A stretch of DNA of 64,000 bases. It comes from Alentia gelatinosa. Its lineage: Eukaryota; Annelida; Polychaeta; Phyllodocida; Polynoidae. The DNA lies in the NCBI GenBank assembly GCA_950022655.1, contig OX465584.1, positions 5,217,694-5,281,693 on the forward strand, in the 5' to 3' direction. Below, in pieces: positions 21,341 to 33,207 of this stretch. The notes beneath the pieces are model-generated. The model was not told the origin of the DNA. It did not search any database and saw nothing but the letters and a program-made list of their open reading frames with translations. A program made the translations under genes and the position numbers. The stretch's first letter is position 1, and every line of letters begins with the position of its first letter.

Positions 21341-21890
21341 TTTCTGTTGCTAATGTGGAGCAGATGTTTGTGAGGGGAGAAGGGCCTCTTATGTCTGTGA
21401 AAATAAGAGTTTTTGAAGGATACTTGTTAAAATATATGATAAATGGTGAGCCTCGATTGGGATAGGCATTGAATTTGTAATCTCATATTACTCAACTATA
21501 TCAATTTAGGTAAGCCTACCTCATATTTGTATACATCTTTTGTATTCCTATAAATACCTATAACCGTATTGGTTTAATAACTAGGGTTGCATTCAGAGTA
21601 TTTGCCTCGGCTAAAGCCTCGATAGAATATCTTGATTAGCAACCCTCAACTTATAACTTCGGGATTCTTTCACCGGGAAACAGTTTCCCTATATTACAAC
21701 ACTATTCATATACACTAATGTCTGGCATTTCATATCCTATTCCTATATCCTTTATAACTTGGCACTGGGTCAATTTGACTCATTTACCTCCTTTCAGAAT
21801 AGCAATGATTCTACCCCCTCCCCCCCCCCCCCCACCCCCTTTTCAGGAGTGAGGAACTGCATCGAGAGGAGTGAGTGTTCTTAACTTCCA
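21341..21890. other. No gene; poly-C tract
   Basis: AT-rich sequence with a run of 14 C at 21820-21833. Nothing else recognised. Confidence 0.5.
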
Positions 21891-21894
21891 ATAC

Positions 21895-22345
21895 CATACA
21901 GACATGGTATGAGAAGGACTGGACTTTGAAATAGCAGTAAGTCTACCACTGCTGGGGATGAAGGAGAAAGGTGGCTGTACACCACACCACACCACATAGA
22001 CATGGTATGAGAAGAACTGGCCTTTGATATAGCAGTAAACCTACCACTGCTGGGGGTGAGGGAGAAAGGTGGCTGTACACCACACCACATAGACATGGTA
22101 TGAGAAGGACTGGTCTTTGATATAGCAGTAAATCTACCACTGCTGGGGATGAGGGAGAAAGGTGGCTGTACACCACACCACATAGACATGGTATGAGAAG
22201 GACTGGCCTTTGATATAGCAGTAAGTCTACCACTGCTGGGGATGAGGGAGAAAGGTGGCTGTACACCACACCACATAGACATGGTATGAGAACTGGCCTT
22301 TGATATAGCAGTAAGTCTACCACTGTTGGAGGTGAGGCAGAAAGG
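21895..22345 (-). repeat. 93-bp tandem array of an internal SINE segment, 5 copies
   Basis: GACATGGTATGAGAAGGACT followed by CTTTGATATAGCAGTA, CTACCACTGCTGGGG, GAAAGGTGGCTGTACACC starts at 21901, 21999, 22092, 22185 and 22278 (spacing 98, 93, 93, 93). The same segment occurs once in each SINE in the window. The array lacks the tRNA head and the tail. Minus-strand open frames across it are repeat artefacts. Confidence 0.85.
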
Positions 22346-23064
22346 TGGAAACACTTTTTTGCTGCCCCCCCCCCCCCCCAAAAAAAAAAAATTTAACAGT
22401 TTCAAATAGTACTGAATCAAGGGTAAAGGTACAGGTAATAGAATTCCGAACCCAAACTACTGATCTCTTTGCATTTGTGTTTTCTATTGACGCTTCGTAT
22501 CAAATGGATAATAAAATAATATAGCATCCATGTCGAAAAAAGGGAGCAAGTTCACCGATATCTGCAATTAATTTCTAGTTAAAATAGAATAAATCATATC
22601 TTTACCGTAAACCATATGTAACCAATGAGATAAACCCATGAATAAACCAATGAATGAAGAAAGAAACACCAGTGACTCTGTACATAAGGTCTATGTTGTA
22701 GCTGGTTCCAGTCGTGTTTAGTTCTGAGTCTATGGAGCGTGACAAAGTAGCCTCCGGTCAAATTTCGCTGATTCTCGGTGGTGCCATATGGTGCTTGTAT
22801 TATCGCCCATTCTAATCTGCTGGTGTCCTGTCATCAGCTGGTTGCTGGTAGGCAGCCAGCCGGTGACCAGCGGCTCAGATTTCCGGTACAGACGGACGCT
22901 GGATTGTATGGAGGCAGTTATAGGTACAAGAACAATGTGTGTGTCAGTGTGTATGGTGGTGGGGGAAGAGAGGGGGAGGGGGGGGTTGGTTGGTGACTGT
23001 ATGGTAAGGGCATGCAGGCTTACCAAGGTTGAACTCTGGTGATTTATAGACCTAACTGGGGTAT
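22346..23064. other. No gene; poly-C/poly-A and GT-rich sequence
   Basis: A run of 15 C (22365-22379) is followed by an A run. The 22770-23040 stretch has overlapping open frames on both strands but none resembles a known protein. Confidence 0.5.
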
Positions 23065-23341
23065 TGTTTGTTTGGGTAGTTCAACGTCCAATTTGATCAA
23101 TTTGACTTACTTTGGGTTTCACCGAATCTATGAGATGATTGTAGGTAGAAATCTCACTGCTACACATTTACCGAGGTGAGAGTTCTTTTACTTCCCACAC
23201 CACATAGACATGGTATAAGAAGGATCGGCCTTTGGTCAATGTACCACTGCTGGTGGTGAAGGAGAAAAGTGGCTGCAGTGGGACTCCCATCAATAAAGTC
23301 TAGTGCTATTTACCACTGTGCTAACTCCCCACCCCAGTCGC
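23065..23341 (-). mobile_element. tRNA-derived SINE, tail type 1
   Basis: Read on the minus strand it has a tRNA-like head (GGGGAGTTAGC, CAGTGGTAAATAGCACTAGA), then the AGCCACTTTTCTCCTTCACC body, AGTGGTACATTG, CATGTCTATGTGGTGTGGGA, AGGTGAGAT, and a tail AAACCCAAAGTAAGTC ending GACGTTGAACTACCC. No poly-A tail. The anticodon region is damaged in this copy. Confidence 0.75.
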
Positions 23342-23439
23342 TTTTTTATGCTTGAGTGCAAGCAAATCTGATCTGCACCATAAGGAGGAAAGGCGACCAA
23401 GAGGGTGAACAGATTGGGAATTGCTGTCCACCCAAACTA

Positions 23440-23735
23440 CTACTGGGGTATCCCACTATTCAGTTTGTTTACCTTGACCCATTTCCCACAATTATTGCAG
23501 TTTAACAGTTTTTATGAATCTTCAAATTGGAAATCTGATGTCAGAAATAGAAATTTCAGTTATTTCTACGTAAACACATGAAATTATTTTCAGTTTCTCC
23601 AGTTAGAAATCAGAAAACCGTTGTTCATCGGAAGACAGGCGGCCGTGGTATGGCCAGCAAGTCGGGAGCGTATCCTTTACTTGCCCGGGGCAATATTAGG
23701 GAGTTTAGTTACGTCTGGAGGGTCTATTCTTCATC
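23440..23735 (-). mobile_element. Unclassified dispersed element H, copy 2
   Basis: The sequence from GGGGTATCCCACTATTCAGT to CTGGAGGGTC matches, in reverse, the piece that splits the SINE at 20140-20775. Shared blocks include ATTATTGCAGTTTA, CAGTTTTTATGAATCTTCAA, ATTGGAAATC, GATGTCAGAAAT and GGCAATATTAGGGA. A looser relative may lie at 37185-37600. No coding capacity. Confidence 0.6.
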
Positions 23736-24160
23736 TGGGACCTTCTGATATGTTAATAACCCAGGTGATGGATGTAGTATAGTTATTTGGAGCTGCAATC
23801 TTAAGGTTTGAACTTGCAGTATAAATATAATGACAGAAATAGTTATTTCAATATTGATATTGATGCAGCATTGCACACCATTAACATAACCTGATTGACT
23901 AACGAAAGATGTACAATTAAAAGGTAGCCTTTCCCTAATAATGATAAGGTTAATACACAATAGTATAACAGTTAAGTAATTCATTACCCTTCCCAATGAA
24001 AGGAAATGCATGAAAGACCACCATTTATGTCATAAGATTGATTAGAAAGAATTCATGGTCCATTGACACCCTTATTAGGGTTGAACTAGGTTTTTTTTTA
24101 ATTCCTTTTACGTGACTGTATGTGCCTCTTCAACAACGATACCTCCAATGTTAAACAGTC
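23736..24160. other. No feature recognised
   Basis: AT-rich unique-looking sequence leading up to the CCTG tract. Confidence 0.5.
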
Positions 24161-24162
24161 CC

Positions 24163-24852
<690 letters not shown>

Positions 24853-25029
24853 ATACATGTTGTTTAGTTGTCTCCTTCCTCCTCTTTCATTGCCTTAAAT
24901 TACTCACCTATTATGTACCACCTGTTTAAATAAAACATATTCATCTCTATTCTGTATTGAGCGTGGGCCACACACTCATGCACTCTGCATAAAGGTTAGA
25001 GTGGTCACAGGCACATTGAGCTTGTTGCA

Positions 25030-25320
25030 AAAACAATCTAACCCTTCACCATTTGCATGCTAACACTGTGACATTCGGAAAGGAGCAGAGTGCCAATGTA
25101 TCGGAGGCATGCCCAGCTGACCATGAACAATCACTAGAGGCTGAAATACCTCATTGACCTACTGGTGCTTGATTCATTTGGAGCCGAGAGAGAGCATGTG
25201 GTTACAGAAAATGACCCATAGACTGGATAAACCCAAATCTTTCATTATACATTTATATAATTGCACACTCATTCATCAACGATGAACATACCATTTGCTC
25301 CTAGCTATGTAGAGCTATTA
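25030..25320 (+). repeat. Dispersed repeat R1, copy B
   Basis: Homologous to 1553-1885 with the same order of blocks, ending ATGAACATACCATTTGCTCC then TAGCTAT. It is followed directly by an R2 element, whereas copy A is not, so the two elements are independent neighbours here. Confidence 0.7.
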
Positions 25321-25344
25321 GAGCTTCACTCCTCCCCTTATAAA

Positions 25345-25517
25345 ACAGAGGGTAGACTTGCTCAAGTCTTTGATTATGAACATTCATTAAATGATTAATC
25401 ACAATCAGAATAAAGTTCATTAAAGTATGTATCCTTCTCTGACTGGCCCATGAATCCACCTGTATCCCAGCGAGGAGGGTAGACATAAGTTGCAGGGACT
25501 GGAGCCAGTCTAAACAG
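25345..25517 (+). mobile_element. Dispersed element R2 with a single core unit
   Basis: GTAGACTTGCTCAAGTCTTT, CAATCAGAATAAAGTTCATT, CTGACTGGCCCATGAATC, then one unit: CTGTATCCCAGCGAGGAGGG, TAGACATAAGTTGCAGGGAC and GGAGCCAGTCTA. It is the single-copy state of the array expanded at 7310-8512. Confidence 0.75.
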
Positions 25518-26759
25518 AGGGCAACGTAAACAAGTACGTGAAGAGTATGGTGGTTGGTTTTTTGTGGTGCCACCTTGTGGAGAAAACGAGCATTAACGTG
25601 TGTAGTACCATAAAAATCCGTTAGATGGCAGTGAAGTACTCGGTTCTAAGGTCGTCTCCTTCACAGACCACTTGGGGGCGCATAAGTCAGTCAGGTAAAT
25701 ATAGCCCGAGCATGGCCATGGGTGAACATGTACTCGGTAGGATCTGCCATTGATTTAGGTGCACTATGCTCATCAACATAATAGGTTTGTATACGTTTCT
25801 TAAGTCCTCAATTCAAATAGGTTTGTTTTTCATTTAAACCTTTTAAAAGGTAAAGTTGACATCTAATAGGATTAATAGTTTATTGTGTACCGTCGTTCAC
25901 TTTCAACCAATGTAAATACGTTACTTGTCGGCACCTGAACTTCAATGATAAAGCTGGTAGCAGCGTGAAGAGTACCTCCAATATCTGAGGGCCACAGAGA
26001 CTATGTACAGTAGAACCTCGCTCAAAGGGACACTCCCTTCTGTTAAATGGTCGATTTTACCCCACATAAAAGGCATATAGTCTTTGAATTTGTCTTGAGA
26101 ATTAAAACATTTGTCATTTCCATGAAAATTTGATACGATATTTCCATACATATCCTATAAAAATCAACGAATGAAAACTTAAATTTTGCTCAGTCGGTAA
26201 AGGAACGATTCCCCTACAATTAACCATTGGACTATTTTCCTATCGTTGCTGTGAGAAACCCGTTTGAGTGACATGCAGCCGCCATTTTTATGATAGTGTT
26301 ATTTTAGTAAATCTTGGCCCAAAATTATAGGCCACAATCTGCGTTCTTGAATGAATTGAAGTAAACCACATTCCTCAGCATATTTCTCAGATAGATCAAA
26401 GACCTATTCTACGTACACTTTGAGTGAAGACCTACCGCACAAATTTCATATTTTACATATTTGATAGTAGAAAAATACAAAGGGAACTCATTTCAATTGA
26501 TCATTGCTATCAAAAACCACCAAGGTGGCACCACTGTGCATTGTAGGGCTGGTCCATATCTTTTTAACTTAAGTCATTAGGCCAATATACTTCCATTTAT
26601 CAATTTTTTTTAATTGTTTTTTATATACAAGCTTTGCTCTTCTTTATCACTCATGACTTTGGATGGAGTTTACACGTGGCATGAAAGAAAACCGAAAACG
26701 CTTGAGCGGCTGGAAGAGTGGAGAAAAAACCAACAGGTTTTTGTCAAAAACGGGGTTAT
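25518..26759. other. No gene; fragment with ACAGTAGAAC end
   Basis: No protein recognised. ACAGTAGAACCTCGCTCAAA at about 26007 followed by GGGACACTCC resembles the ends at 36020, 51890 and 56776, suggesting a dispersed DNA-transposon remnant. Otherwise AT-rich. Confidence 0.4.
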
Positions 26760-26972
26760 TTCTGTATTTATCAAGACTCCTTGACTGGAAACAAAGTCAT
26801 CAAGTTTAAAAAACGAGTTGCTTTCTGTATTTATCTCACCCCTGTACACACTAAATGAATGAACAACACAGGATATAGACCATGGAAAATGGACTGGAAT
26901 ACTCGTAGGGGTATGGAGAACGAGTTACCAATGTCAAGCTTATGGGACAAAAATACCAAGGGTGAGATAAAG
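26760..26972 (-). mobile_element. Fold-back-related element, family C
   Basis: Shares with 53935-54240 the blocks ACGAGTTGCTTTCTGTATTT, ATCTCACCCCTGTA, ACACAGGATATAGACCAT, GGTATGGAGAACGAGTTAC and TATGGGACAAAAATA. The conserved head (TTTTTGTCCCATA) is at the right end, so the orientation is minus. This copy seems to lack most of the hairpin. Confidence 0.6.
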
Positions 26973-28121
26973 AGATCATAAGTAACTCTAAGCCACATTC
27001 CAGAATAAAAACTTCGATAATTCAACAATGACAAAAGGTCCATGTGGCTACATGTGTGTAGAACTGGAGAACAGTGAGAAAACTGATTCAAGTGTGCAAA
27101 CCATCTTTAAACTAGGAGACTCACCCCAAGTCCAATAAGCGACAATTGTCACATCTTTTACTGTTTTTCTTCCTGTAATAAACCACATAGAATGGTATTT
27201 ATAAGTCTGTCATGGATGTGTTTATTGTCTAAAATATCAAACAGTGGGGATATCTTATGTAAGGTAATACTTCCTTGTGGGTATTTCTAAATTGATCACC
27301 TAATTTTGCTTTCTATATTTCTTCCAATTAACATTTCAAAAATGGGATGATTAGAATACAATTGTGTTGATGGCATTGCTATACACTATCAGAGTTTGGA
27401 AATTTGGTGTTTTAAACTTACAAATTTTTTTTAAGTTGCAGCTTGCAATACATGTAATTGGATTACGCAAAGACTTATCCCTTTTCATTGGATATTTAAC
27501 TCAAGTAATTCAACTTTTTGGTCCCTACTCGTTCCTTTCTCCTTCATGTCAATCACACCTTCGGCTTTCAAGAAAATAAAAGTTCTACTGCCAGCCCTTA
27601 AACATTGTTCAATATTACATATTTACTGCAAAACCACAATAAACAAGATGGCAGGGTGCCAAAAAGGGTTCAGAGGACTTCAGCACTTTACAATCACTTA
27701 TATGCTGAACTACGTTTACATGAAAGCAAATAATTATAAATTAAATGAATGTATGTCACTTGCCTGAAGAAAATGAAAAAAAGGGAATGGGTTCTTATTT
27801 CAGTGTGAACTATCATCACATCTAAACTTAATTGATCTAATCAGTACTTGATTCAATTTAGGAGACAGTTTATATATTTTCTGACAAACTTATTCTTCAT
27901 TGTCTTTTATTATATGATCAATATAACATCAAAATATCTGGGATGCCAGTTTGGGTCATACAAAATTGAACGATTTTATATTGGTAATACAGTGTTTACA
28001 CTTCAGTTATATATTCACCAAACACCTAAAATGTATTATACACATGTAACATCATCTTAACTGGACATTTGTGCCTGATAACACAAACTACAAAATCTGT
28101 CTTTAATTTTGTCCTGGAGGT
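26973..28121. other. AT-rich flank downstream of the hAT-derived gene
   Basis: No protein recognised. Two blocks here (27514-27575 and 27870-27945) resemble, in the same order, two blocks downstream of the zinc-finger gene (33137-33190 and 33230-33310). Confidence 0.4.
27906..27911 (-). terminator. Candidate polyadenylation signal of the hAT-derived gene
   Basis: AATAAA on the minus strand about 330 bp downstream of the stop codon at 28238. Position fits a 3' UTR, but alternatives cannot be excluded. Confidence 0.35.
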
Positions 28122-28237
28122 CTATGCAGAGGTAGGGGTTGGACAGAGTCCTATGTTAACATGATGTTTTTGGTCTTTCTTAGGTTTCTTTGTCTTGCTC
28201 TGTCCAGATTGTTCTTTGTTGCTCACTGAAGTGTCTT

Positions 28238-30553
28238 TTATTTCTTCTGTGGCTGCCGAAACATTTCCTCGATTGTCTTTTTCCTCTTCCTCACCACTAA
28301 TGCTGAGGGACTTTGACAACATGTGTGAGGAGGGTCGGTCTTTACTGTATCCTTTTCAGCTTTCATTTCTTTTGACAATACCTCACAATGAATGTGAGTA
28401 TTTTGCACCTTTCCACATATCAGTGACATGTGGCTCACCTCACTATCAGCATGCTCTACCCTCGAGGATGTTATGATGGACAGAGCTGCCTTCACGATCT
28501 TACCGATATAAGGGTACCTCCCACTCCTCATTACAATCGTCCACCACTCATATAGTCGTTGGCTCTTCCATTCTGGTATGGTCTGGTCAATGTGAAGTTC
28601 TATCACTTCATCCTTGTATGTATCTTCTTCCTCTTCGGACAAAATACCCGTCAAGGTGTCCAGTAGATCCAGTTGTGCCATCTGTGACCTTGAATGGGGG
28701 ATGGGCGCTGGATCCAGTGCTGAACAGTCTCGCAGTACTGGGTTTGTAGCCAATCTATCTTGCATATAATTGGCAGTCTTGATGTAGGCTTTCTTGACTG
28801 TACACAGGAACTTATTTGGGAAAGGATCTGCCCCTCCGATAGTTTCTAAAAACTTTCTACACCTATGCCCAATATAAATGGTGTTCAGTGACTTGTGATG
28901 GGCCTCGTCTGAAACTTTGATTTCTTTTAGATCTGTGTATTTGTTTATTTCCACTGGCTTCATGAACAAACCCAAGAACCACTTGAGTAGGGTTTCCTGT
29001 TTATCATGGATCTTGTGTATCATTGGTGCCTGAGTCTGGAATGTCTTCACATATTCAGAGAACATCCTCAAGATTGCTGCATAGAAGTAAAGCTGAGATA
29101 GGGTCTCTTTCCTATTTGTCCACAAAGCCACAGCTATTCTCTCCTTCCTCTCTTTATCAGCCTTTGTAGAACCCCTAATTGCCCATTTCACATGAACAGA
29201 TTCCAGTAACTCTTTCTGTTCTTTTGTCATGTTCTCTGGTTTCATGTTCTGGTATTGTTCTTTCAGTTCTGCCTTATCCCTCTCTGTCTGGGGTAAACAG
29301 ATCCAATACATCAGGGATAGTGCATTCATCATATCCAAAATAATGACAATACAGTCATATATACAGAGCCATCTGTGTGATATTCTTTCCTTTGGCATTA
29401 AGTAGTGCTCGTTAGTCACCTGCTCACACAGTTTCTCTAGATGGTCTCTCTCGTCTACATTGTACTGCATGTCATTGAAGAGATCGTCACATATCTTCTC
29501 TGCATAGTTTCCACACTCTTTACTTAGCTCGTTACTTAGTTCTTTCACAGCATTGTATATGATATGGCAGGAATCACCTCCAATAATCACCATGTCGGGT
29601 ACTGCCTTCTGCATTTTGCCGATAAATTCCTCACCATTGGCTTGCATGTAAGAGCCACTGTCAGCAAGACAGGACACTATATTTTCCAAAGGGATATCAT
29701 CAGTTTTAAATTGATTCACTACAGCTGTGTACACATTGACAGAATTGACATATAAAATGTCAAATGCTTTGTAGAGCTTGCACACTACTGCCTCTTCATC
29801 CTCAGAGTAGTACTGCACATGAAGCTCAAGGATATGACCGTTTGCGTTATTGGTAGCCTCATGAAGGTTTATTGAGAACTTGGAATTCCGAAGATCATAA
29901 ATCAGCTTTGTCTGTGAATCAACAGCAACATCCTCCTTCATTTTGCATGTTGCGCTAGGTCTACTATCCAGACTAACAGTCTGCATCATGGCATGTTCTC
30001 TTCCCACAGACCTTCCATACTCTATAAGATGAGGGATCATAGACAGGGAGAGTCCGTGTTCTAGTGCAAACATAATTGTAGCTGCCTCAAGATGTGCCAG
30101 TCTGTCCTCATTAGACACAGAAGTAATGTGATCTCCCGGTGTGTTTGATTGAACCCCGGGTCCTACAGCATCCAGCACATTCTGTGCAGCTCCATATGAC
30201 AACTTCTCGGCTTCTGAACTTGAGCAACTACTGCCAGCAGATGAGGTGGATGTGACCTTAAAAGAAGGTGGGGGCCTTTGCAATCCCTTCATGGCTTCCC
30301 TATTTGCCCAGTGTTTAGGGGTCCTTGAATGGTCTTTAATTCTCTGAAGCCCAGCATTTCTATATTTGATATTATCATGGCAGTAGATACAGTATCCATG
30401 GCCAGGTTCAATGGTTTTTCTTAACCACTTGTCAATAGTCTCTTTATCTCTACTCTCATCCAACATAGTCAGCCATTGCATCCTGAACTTGTTCTTGAGT
30501 CCTTTGTCAATAGCAGCAATCTCTTCTGCTTTATCTACATATACTGGAGGCAT
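28238..30553 (-). CDS. hAT-transposase-derived zinc-finger protein
   Basis: A single open frame of 771 residues. Residues about 55-81 form a BED/C2H2-like finger (C55-x2-C58, H75, H81). Residues 210-345 resemble the RNase-H-like core of hAT transposases, with a conserved Asp in CLADSGSY (D298) and the CHIIYNAVKEL box (329-339). The first catalytic Asp is replaced: NLHEATNN has His231 where active enzymes have Asp. The C-terminal region (about 675-740, LYEWWTIVMRSGRYPYIGKI) matches the hAT dimerisation domain. A basic KRKK lies near the end. The architecture recalls the domesticated ZNF862/KIAA1586-like group. No terminal inverted repeats were found, and loss of the Asp argues for a domesticated or inactivated gene. 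Upstream, TTTTGTCAG just before the ATG looks like a splice acceptor, so a 5' UTR exon probably lies above 30575. A DNA-binding regulatory role is inference. Confidence 0.8.
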   Translation of the reverse strand: MPPVYVDKAEEIAAIDKGLKNKFRMQWLTMLDESRDKETIDKWLRKTIEPGHGYCIYCHDNIKYRNAGLQRIKDHSRTPKHWANREAMKGLQRPPPSFKVTSTSSAGSSCSSSEAEKLSYGAAQNVLDAVGPGVQSNTPGDHITSVSNEDRLAHLEAATIMFALEHGLSLSMIPHLIEYGRSVGREHAMMQTVSLDSRPSATCKMKEDVAVDSQTKLIYDLRNSKFSINLHEATNNANGHILELHVQYYSEDEEAVVCKLYKAFDILYVNSVNVYTAVVNQFKTDDIPLENIVSCLADSGSYMQANGEEFIGKMQKAVPDMVIIGGDSCHIIYNAVKELSNELSKECGNYAEKICDDLFNDMQYNVDERDHLEKLCEQVTNEHYLMPKERISHRWLCIYDCIVIILDMMNALSLMYWICLPQTERDKAELKEQYQNMKPENMTKEQKELLESVHVKWAIRGSTKADKERKERIAVALWTNRKETLSQLYFYAAILRMFSEYVKTFQTQAPMIHKIHDKQETLLKWFLGLFMKPVEINKYTDLKEIKVSDEAHHKSLNTIYIGHRCRKFLETIGGADPFPNKFLCTVKKAYIKTANYMQDRLATNPVLRDCSALDPAPIPHSRSQMAQLDLLDTLTGILSEEEEDTYKDEVIELHIDQTIPEWKSQRLYEWWTIVMRSGRYPYIGKIVKAALSIITSSRVEHADSEVSHMSLICGKVQNTHIHCEVLSKEMKAEKDTVKTDPPHTCCQSPSALVVRKRKKTIEEMFRQPQKK

Positions 30554-30589
30554 CTTGGGTAAAGCACTGGCCTGACAAAATAAAAATGT

Positions 30590-30912
30590 GACATTTATGA
30601 AATATCATTATGATATGGGAGAATAAAAGGATATCAAAAACATTCAAAATGAAAATATAATATTAATGAAATATCATTATAAAGTGGGAGAATGAGAGTA
30701 TCAAAAACATTCAAAATATAATATATTTATGACATGTAATTAAAATATGAGAGAATAATAGAGTATCAAAAACATTCACAATGAAAACACAATATCTATG
30801 AAATTTCATTATAATATGGGAGAATAAAAGGGAATTAAAACATTCAAAATAAAAACTATGATATCTATGAAATATTGTATGGGAGGATAAAAGGGTATCA
30901 AAAACATTTAAT
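30590..30912. repeat. About 66-bp minisatellite, 5 diverged units
   Basis: ATCAAAAACATTCAAAAT or close variants recurs at about 30633, 30700, 30765, 30834 and 30897 with GGGAGAATAAAAGG and ATGAAATATCATTAT between. It lies just upstream of the hAT-derived coding exon, probably in its first intron. Confidence 0.75.
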
Positions 30913-31845
30913 ACCCGAATATTCTACACATATAAAGCTCCTCATAATTAATAAAGACTGCATTATTTCACCAGGAAAGATATTTTACTCAAATCAAATA
31001 TGTCTATTGTCCCTCATGACCATGTTACGGCCTCTGAACATACAGGGTTCAAAATGTTAAGTATCCTCATTTTGGGTTTTCAGAAAATACAGTTTTCTGA
31101 AAAAAAGTTGTTAATCCATTGGAGTCAGAAAAGTTTATAAATTTCTGTATTATGTATACAATTAAAAAATGATTAAATAGTGAACTTGGCACCAAAACAA
31201 TATTACAAATCATAAGATACTCTGAGAGTCATGTTCAGAAGAGTAAGTGATGGGTGCATAGTGAGACGATTAAAACCTTTATATCAAGCTCAAATTATAC
31301 TAAGAGGGGTTCATACAACTTCTTTTCAAGCAGAATTTGCTGCTGAATACAGACCGACAACACATGGAAAACACATCAGTTTTGGTCGCAGCGTGGGGCA
31401 TTGTTTTATTGGAATGATTGAAGCTCAATAATCTATCATTTATTTTAGCCTGGTATAAATGTCCATAGGCTTAACATGAGGGATTCATACTCAACAGGCT
31501 TGAGAGAATGGTAACACATACTCAGCAGGTTGGTTTTTTTTATTCAGGTTTGATTCGATAGTACAAAAAGACTCCGATCTTCCATCAACCTTGTGACATC
31601 ACGACTTCTACATTATTATGTTCCAAAAATTGCATTCGTCACATTCTAAGTATATTATGTTAACATTGAACAAAGGTGCGGTTGTAACACGTTCCAATAG
31701 GAAAAAGTAAAGTGCAGATACATGGATAGTGCAGTTACATAGTAAAGATGTGTAATATTTGATACATGACGAACAGGTAACAATGGAATGATGAGAGGTA
31801 GTCTGGCATGCATTAGGGAGCTTGTATTATACATAGTTGGTTGGG
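30913..31845. other. No gene; element head at 31460
   Basis: TCCATAGGCTTAACATGAGG at about 31460 is the conserved head of the fold-back families, without a recognised hairpin after it. The open frame at 31231-31431 does not resemble a known protein. Confidence 0.4.
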
Positions 31846-31849
31846 TCAT

Positions 31850-31990
31850 TGGTGATAAACAGATAAATATTTTCAGTCTCAGATAAAATCAGAAACATGT
31901 TTGTGTTTGAGTCTGAGTCTGTTTGGGTCTCAGTCCCCGTTTACAATCTCGTTTGGAGCACTTCAGAATATTCACTCGAAATTGAGAAGA
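31850..31990 (-). mobile_element. Fold-back element family D, partial
   Basis: Reverse-orientation relative of 14560-14750: GGTGATAAACAGATAAATAT, CAGATAAAATCAGAAACATG, GGGTCTCAGTCCCCG, CTCGTTTGGAG and CAGAATATTCACTCG at the tip. The second hairpin arm is missing, so it is a truncated copy. Confidence 0.55.
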
Positions 31991-32157
31991 AAACTGGCAA
32001 TCCAGGAGATTTCAGAGGCCACAAAAGCCCTGGACTTATCAAAAGATTTCCCATCTAAACATCACTAAGGTAATCCTCTATTTATACGCAAGAGTAGTTT
32101 AATCTACATGGCTTGTGCTATTTAAATCAGTGTCGAGTACATTTCTATAGTTCCTTT

Positions 32158-32671
32158 TGTTTGGGTAGTTTAATATCCAATTTATTCAATTAGACTTACT
32201 TTGGGTTTGACCGAATCTATGAGATGAATGTAGGTGAGAGTGCTTTTAGTTCCCACACCACATAGGCATGATATGAGAAGGACTGGCCTTTGATTTGGTT
32301 GGTTGGTTTGATTTAACGTCCAGTTAACCATTGCAGGTTCTAACCAGACTTTCTCAAGGTTCTTTTACACCACAAGGGTGGTGATCGAATCTATGAAAGG
32401 AATTTAGGTGGAAACCTCACCCCTACACATTTACCGAGGTGAGAGTTCTTTTACTTCTCACACCACATAGACATGGTATGAGAAGGATTGGCCTTTGATA
32501 TAGCAGTAGATCTACCACTGCTGGACTGGCCTTTGATATCGCAGAAAATCTACCACTTCTGGGGGTGAAGGAGAAAAGTGGCTGCAGTGGGACCCGAATC
32601 AACAAAGTCTGACAACCTTGGTATTACTAGTCCAGTGCTCTTTACCACTGAGCTAACTCCCCACCCCGGTC
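32158..32671 (-). mobile_element. Two SINEs in tandem, tail types 1 and 2
   Basis: Read on the minus strand, an intact SINE (32671 to 32296) has the tRNA-like head (GGGGAGTTAGCTCAGTGGTA, then GCACTGGACTAGTAATACC), the AAGTGGCTGCAGTGGGACC area read from the plus strand, the body, and a type 2 tail (CTTGAGAAAGTCTGGTTAGA, GTTAACTGGACGTTAAATCA). A type 1 tail fragment (GGATATTAAACTACCC) follows at 32158-32295. The intact copy also has a local duplication of the CTGGCCTTTGATAT segment. The head looks tRNA-Thr-like from its TGT anticodon position in sister copies. Confidence 0.75.
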
Positions 32672-33136
32672 CCCTTAATTATGCTTGCATTCATATCCAG
32701 CTGCACCACACAGAACCAATGTGACCAAGAGGGTGAACCGATTGATCATTGCTGTCCACCTCAGCAGGCCAGTTCAAGTTAGTCTGTGATGTCAGTGAGC
32801 AAGGTCAGGTCACTAAATTAGGTGAGTCAGTGCTATCAGATCAGGTGAGTCAGGCATTTGAAGTCAGGGAAGTCAATCATTATATCTTTCATTGAATGAA
32901 GCCTTTACTATAAAGAAAATAGTTACTTTATTTCTGAAGTCTTAAGTTACAGTTTTTCCAGCAAATATTTGGAATTGTGATGGTAAATATTTTGGTCATT
33001 TGGTGAACATATATGAACAATAACTTTAAGATAGATTTTAATAGCAGCTTGTTTTACTTCAACTCTCAACCGATTTGTGGAGAACATATCTCTTAACATA
33101 AGGATTTATTCTTAATATGACATCTTATTCTCAACA
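32672..33136. other. No gene; short GGTGAGTCAG-type repeats
   Basis: Between 32760 and 32875 phrases such as AGGTCAGGTCACT, AGGTGAGTCAG and AAGTCAGG recur irregularly. The rest is AT-rich with no recognised features. Confidence 0.4.
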
Positions 33137-33207
33137 ATGTTGACATTTGGTCCATCCTCTCTCATTCATCAGCCTTTGGCTTTGGAGAGTTTATACATAA
33201 TAATCTT

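Noticed and set aside
21881..22420. 179-codon minus-strand frame with repeated PSSGRLTAISKAS units
   Set aside because: It is a translation of the SINE-derived 93-bp array, again a multiple of three.
28122..28322. 66-codon acidic/lysine-rich minus-strand frame
   Set aside because: It overlaps the end of the hAT-derived coding region in another frame and looks protein-like only because of its low complexity.
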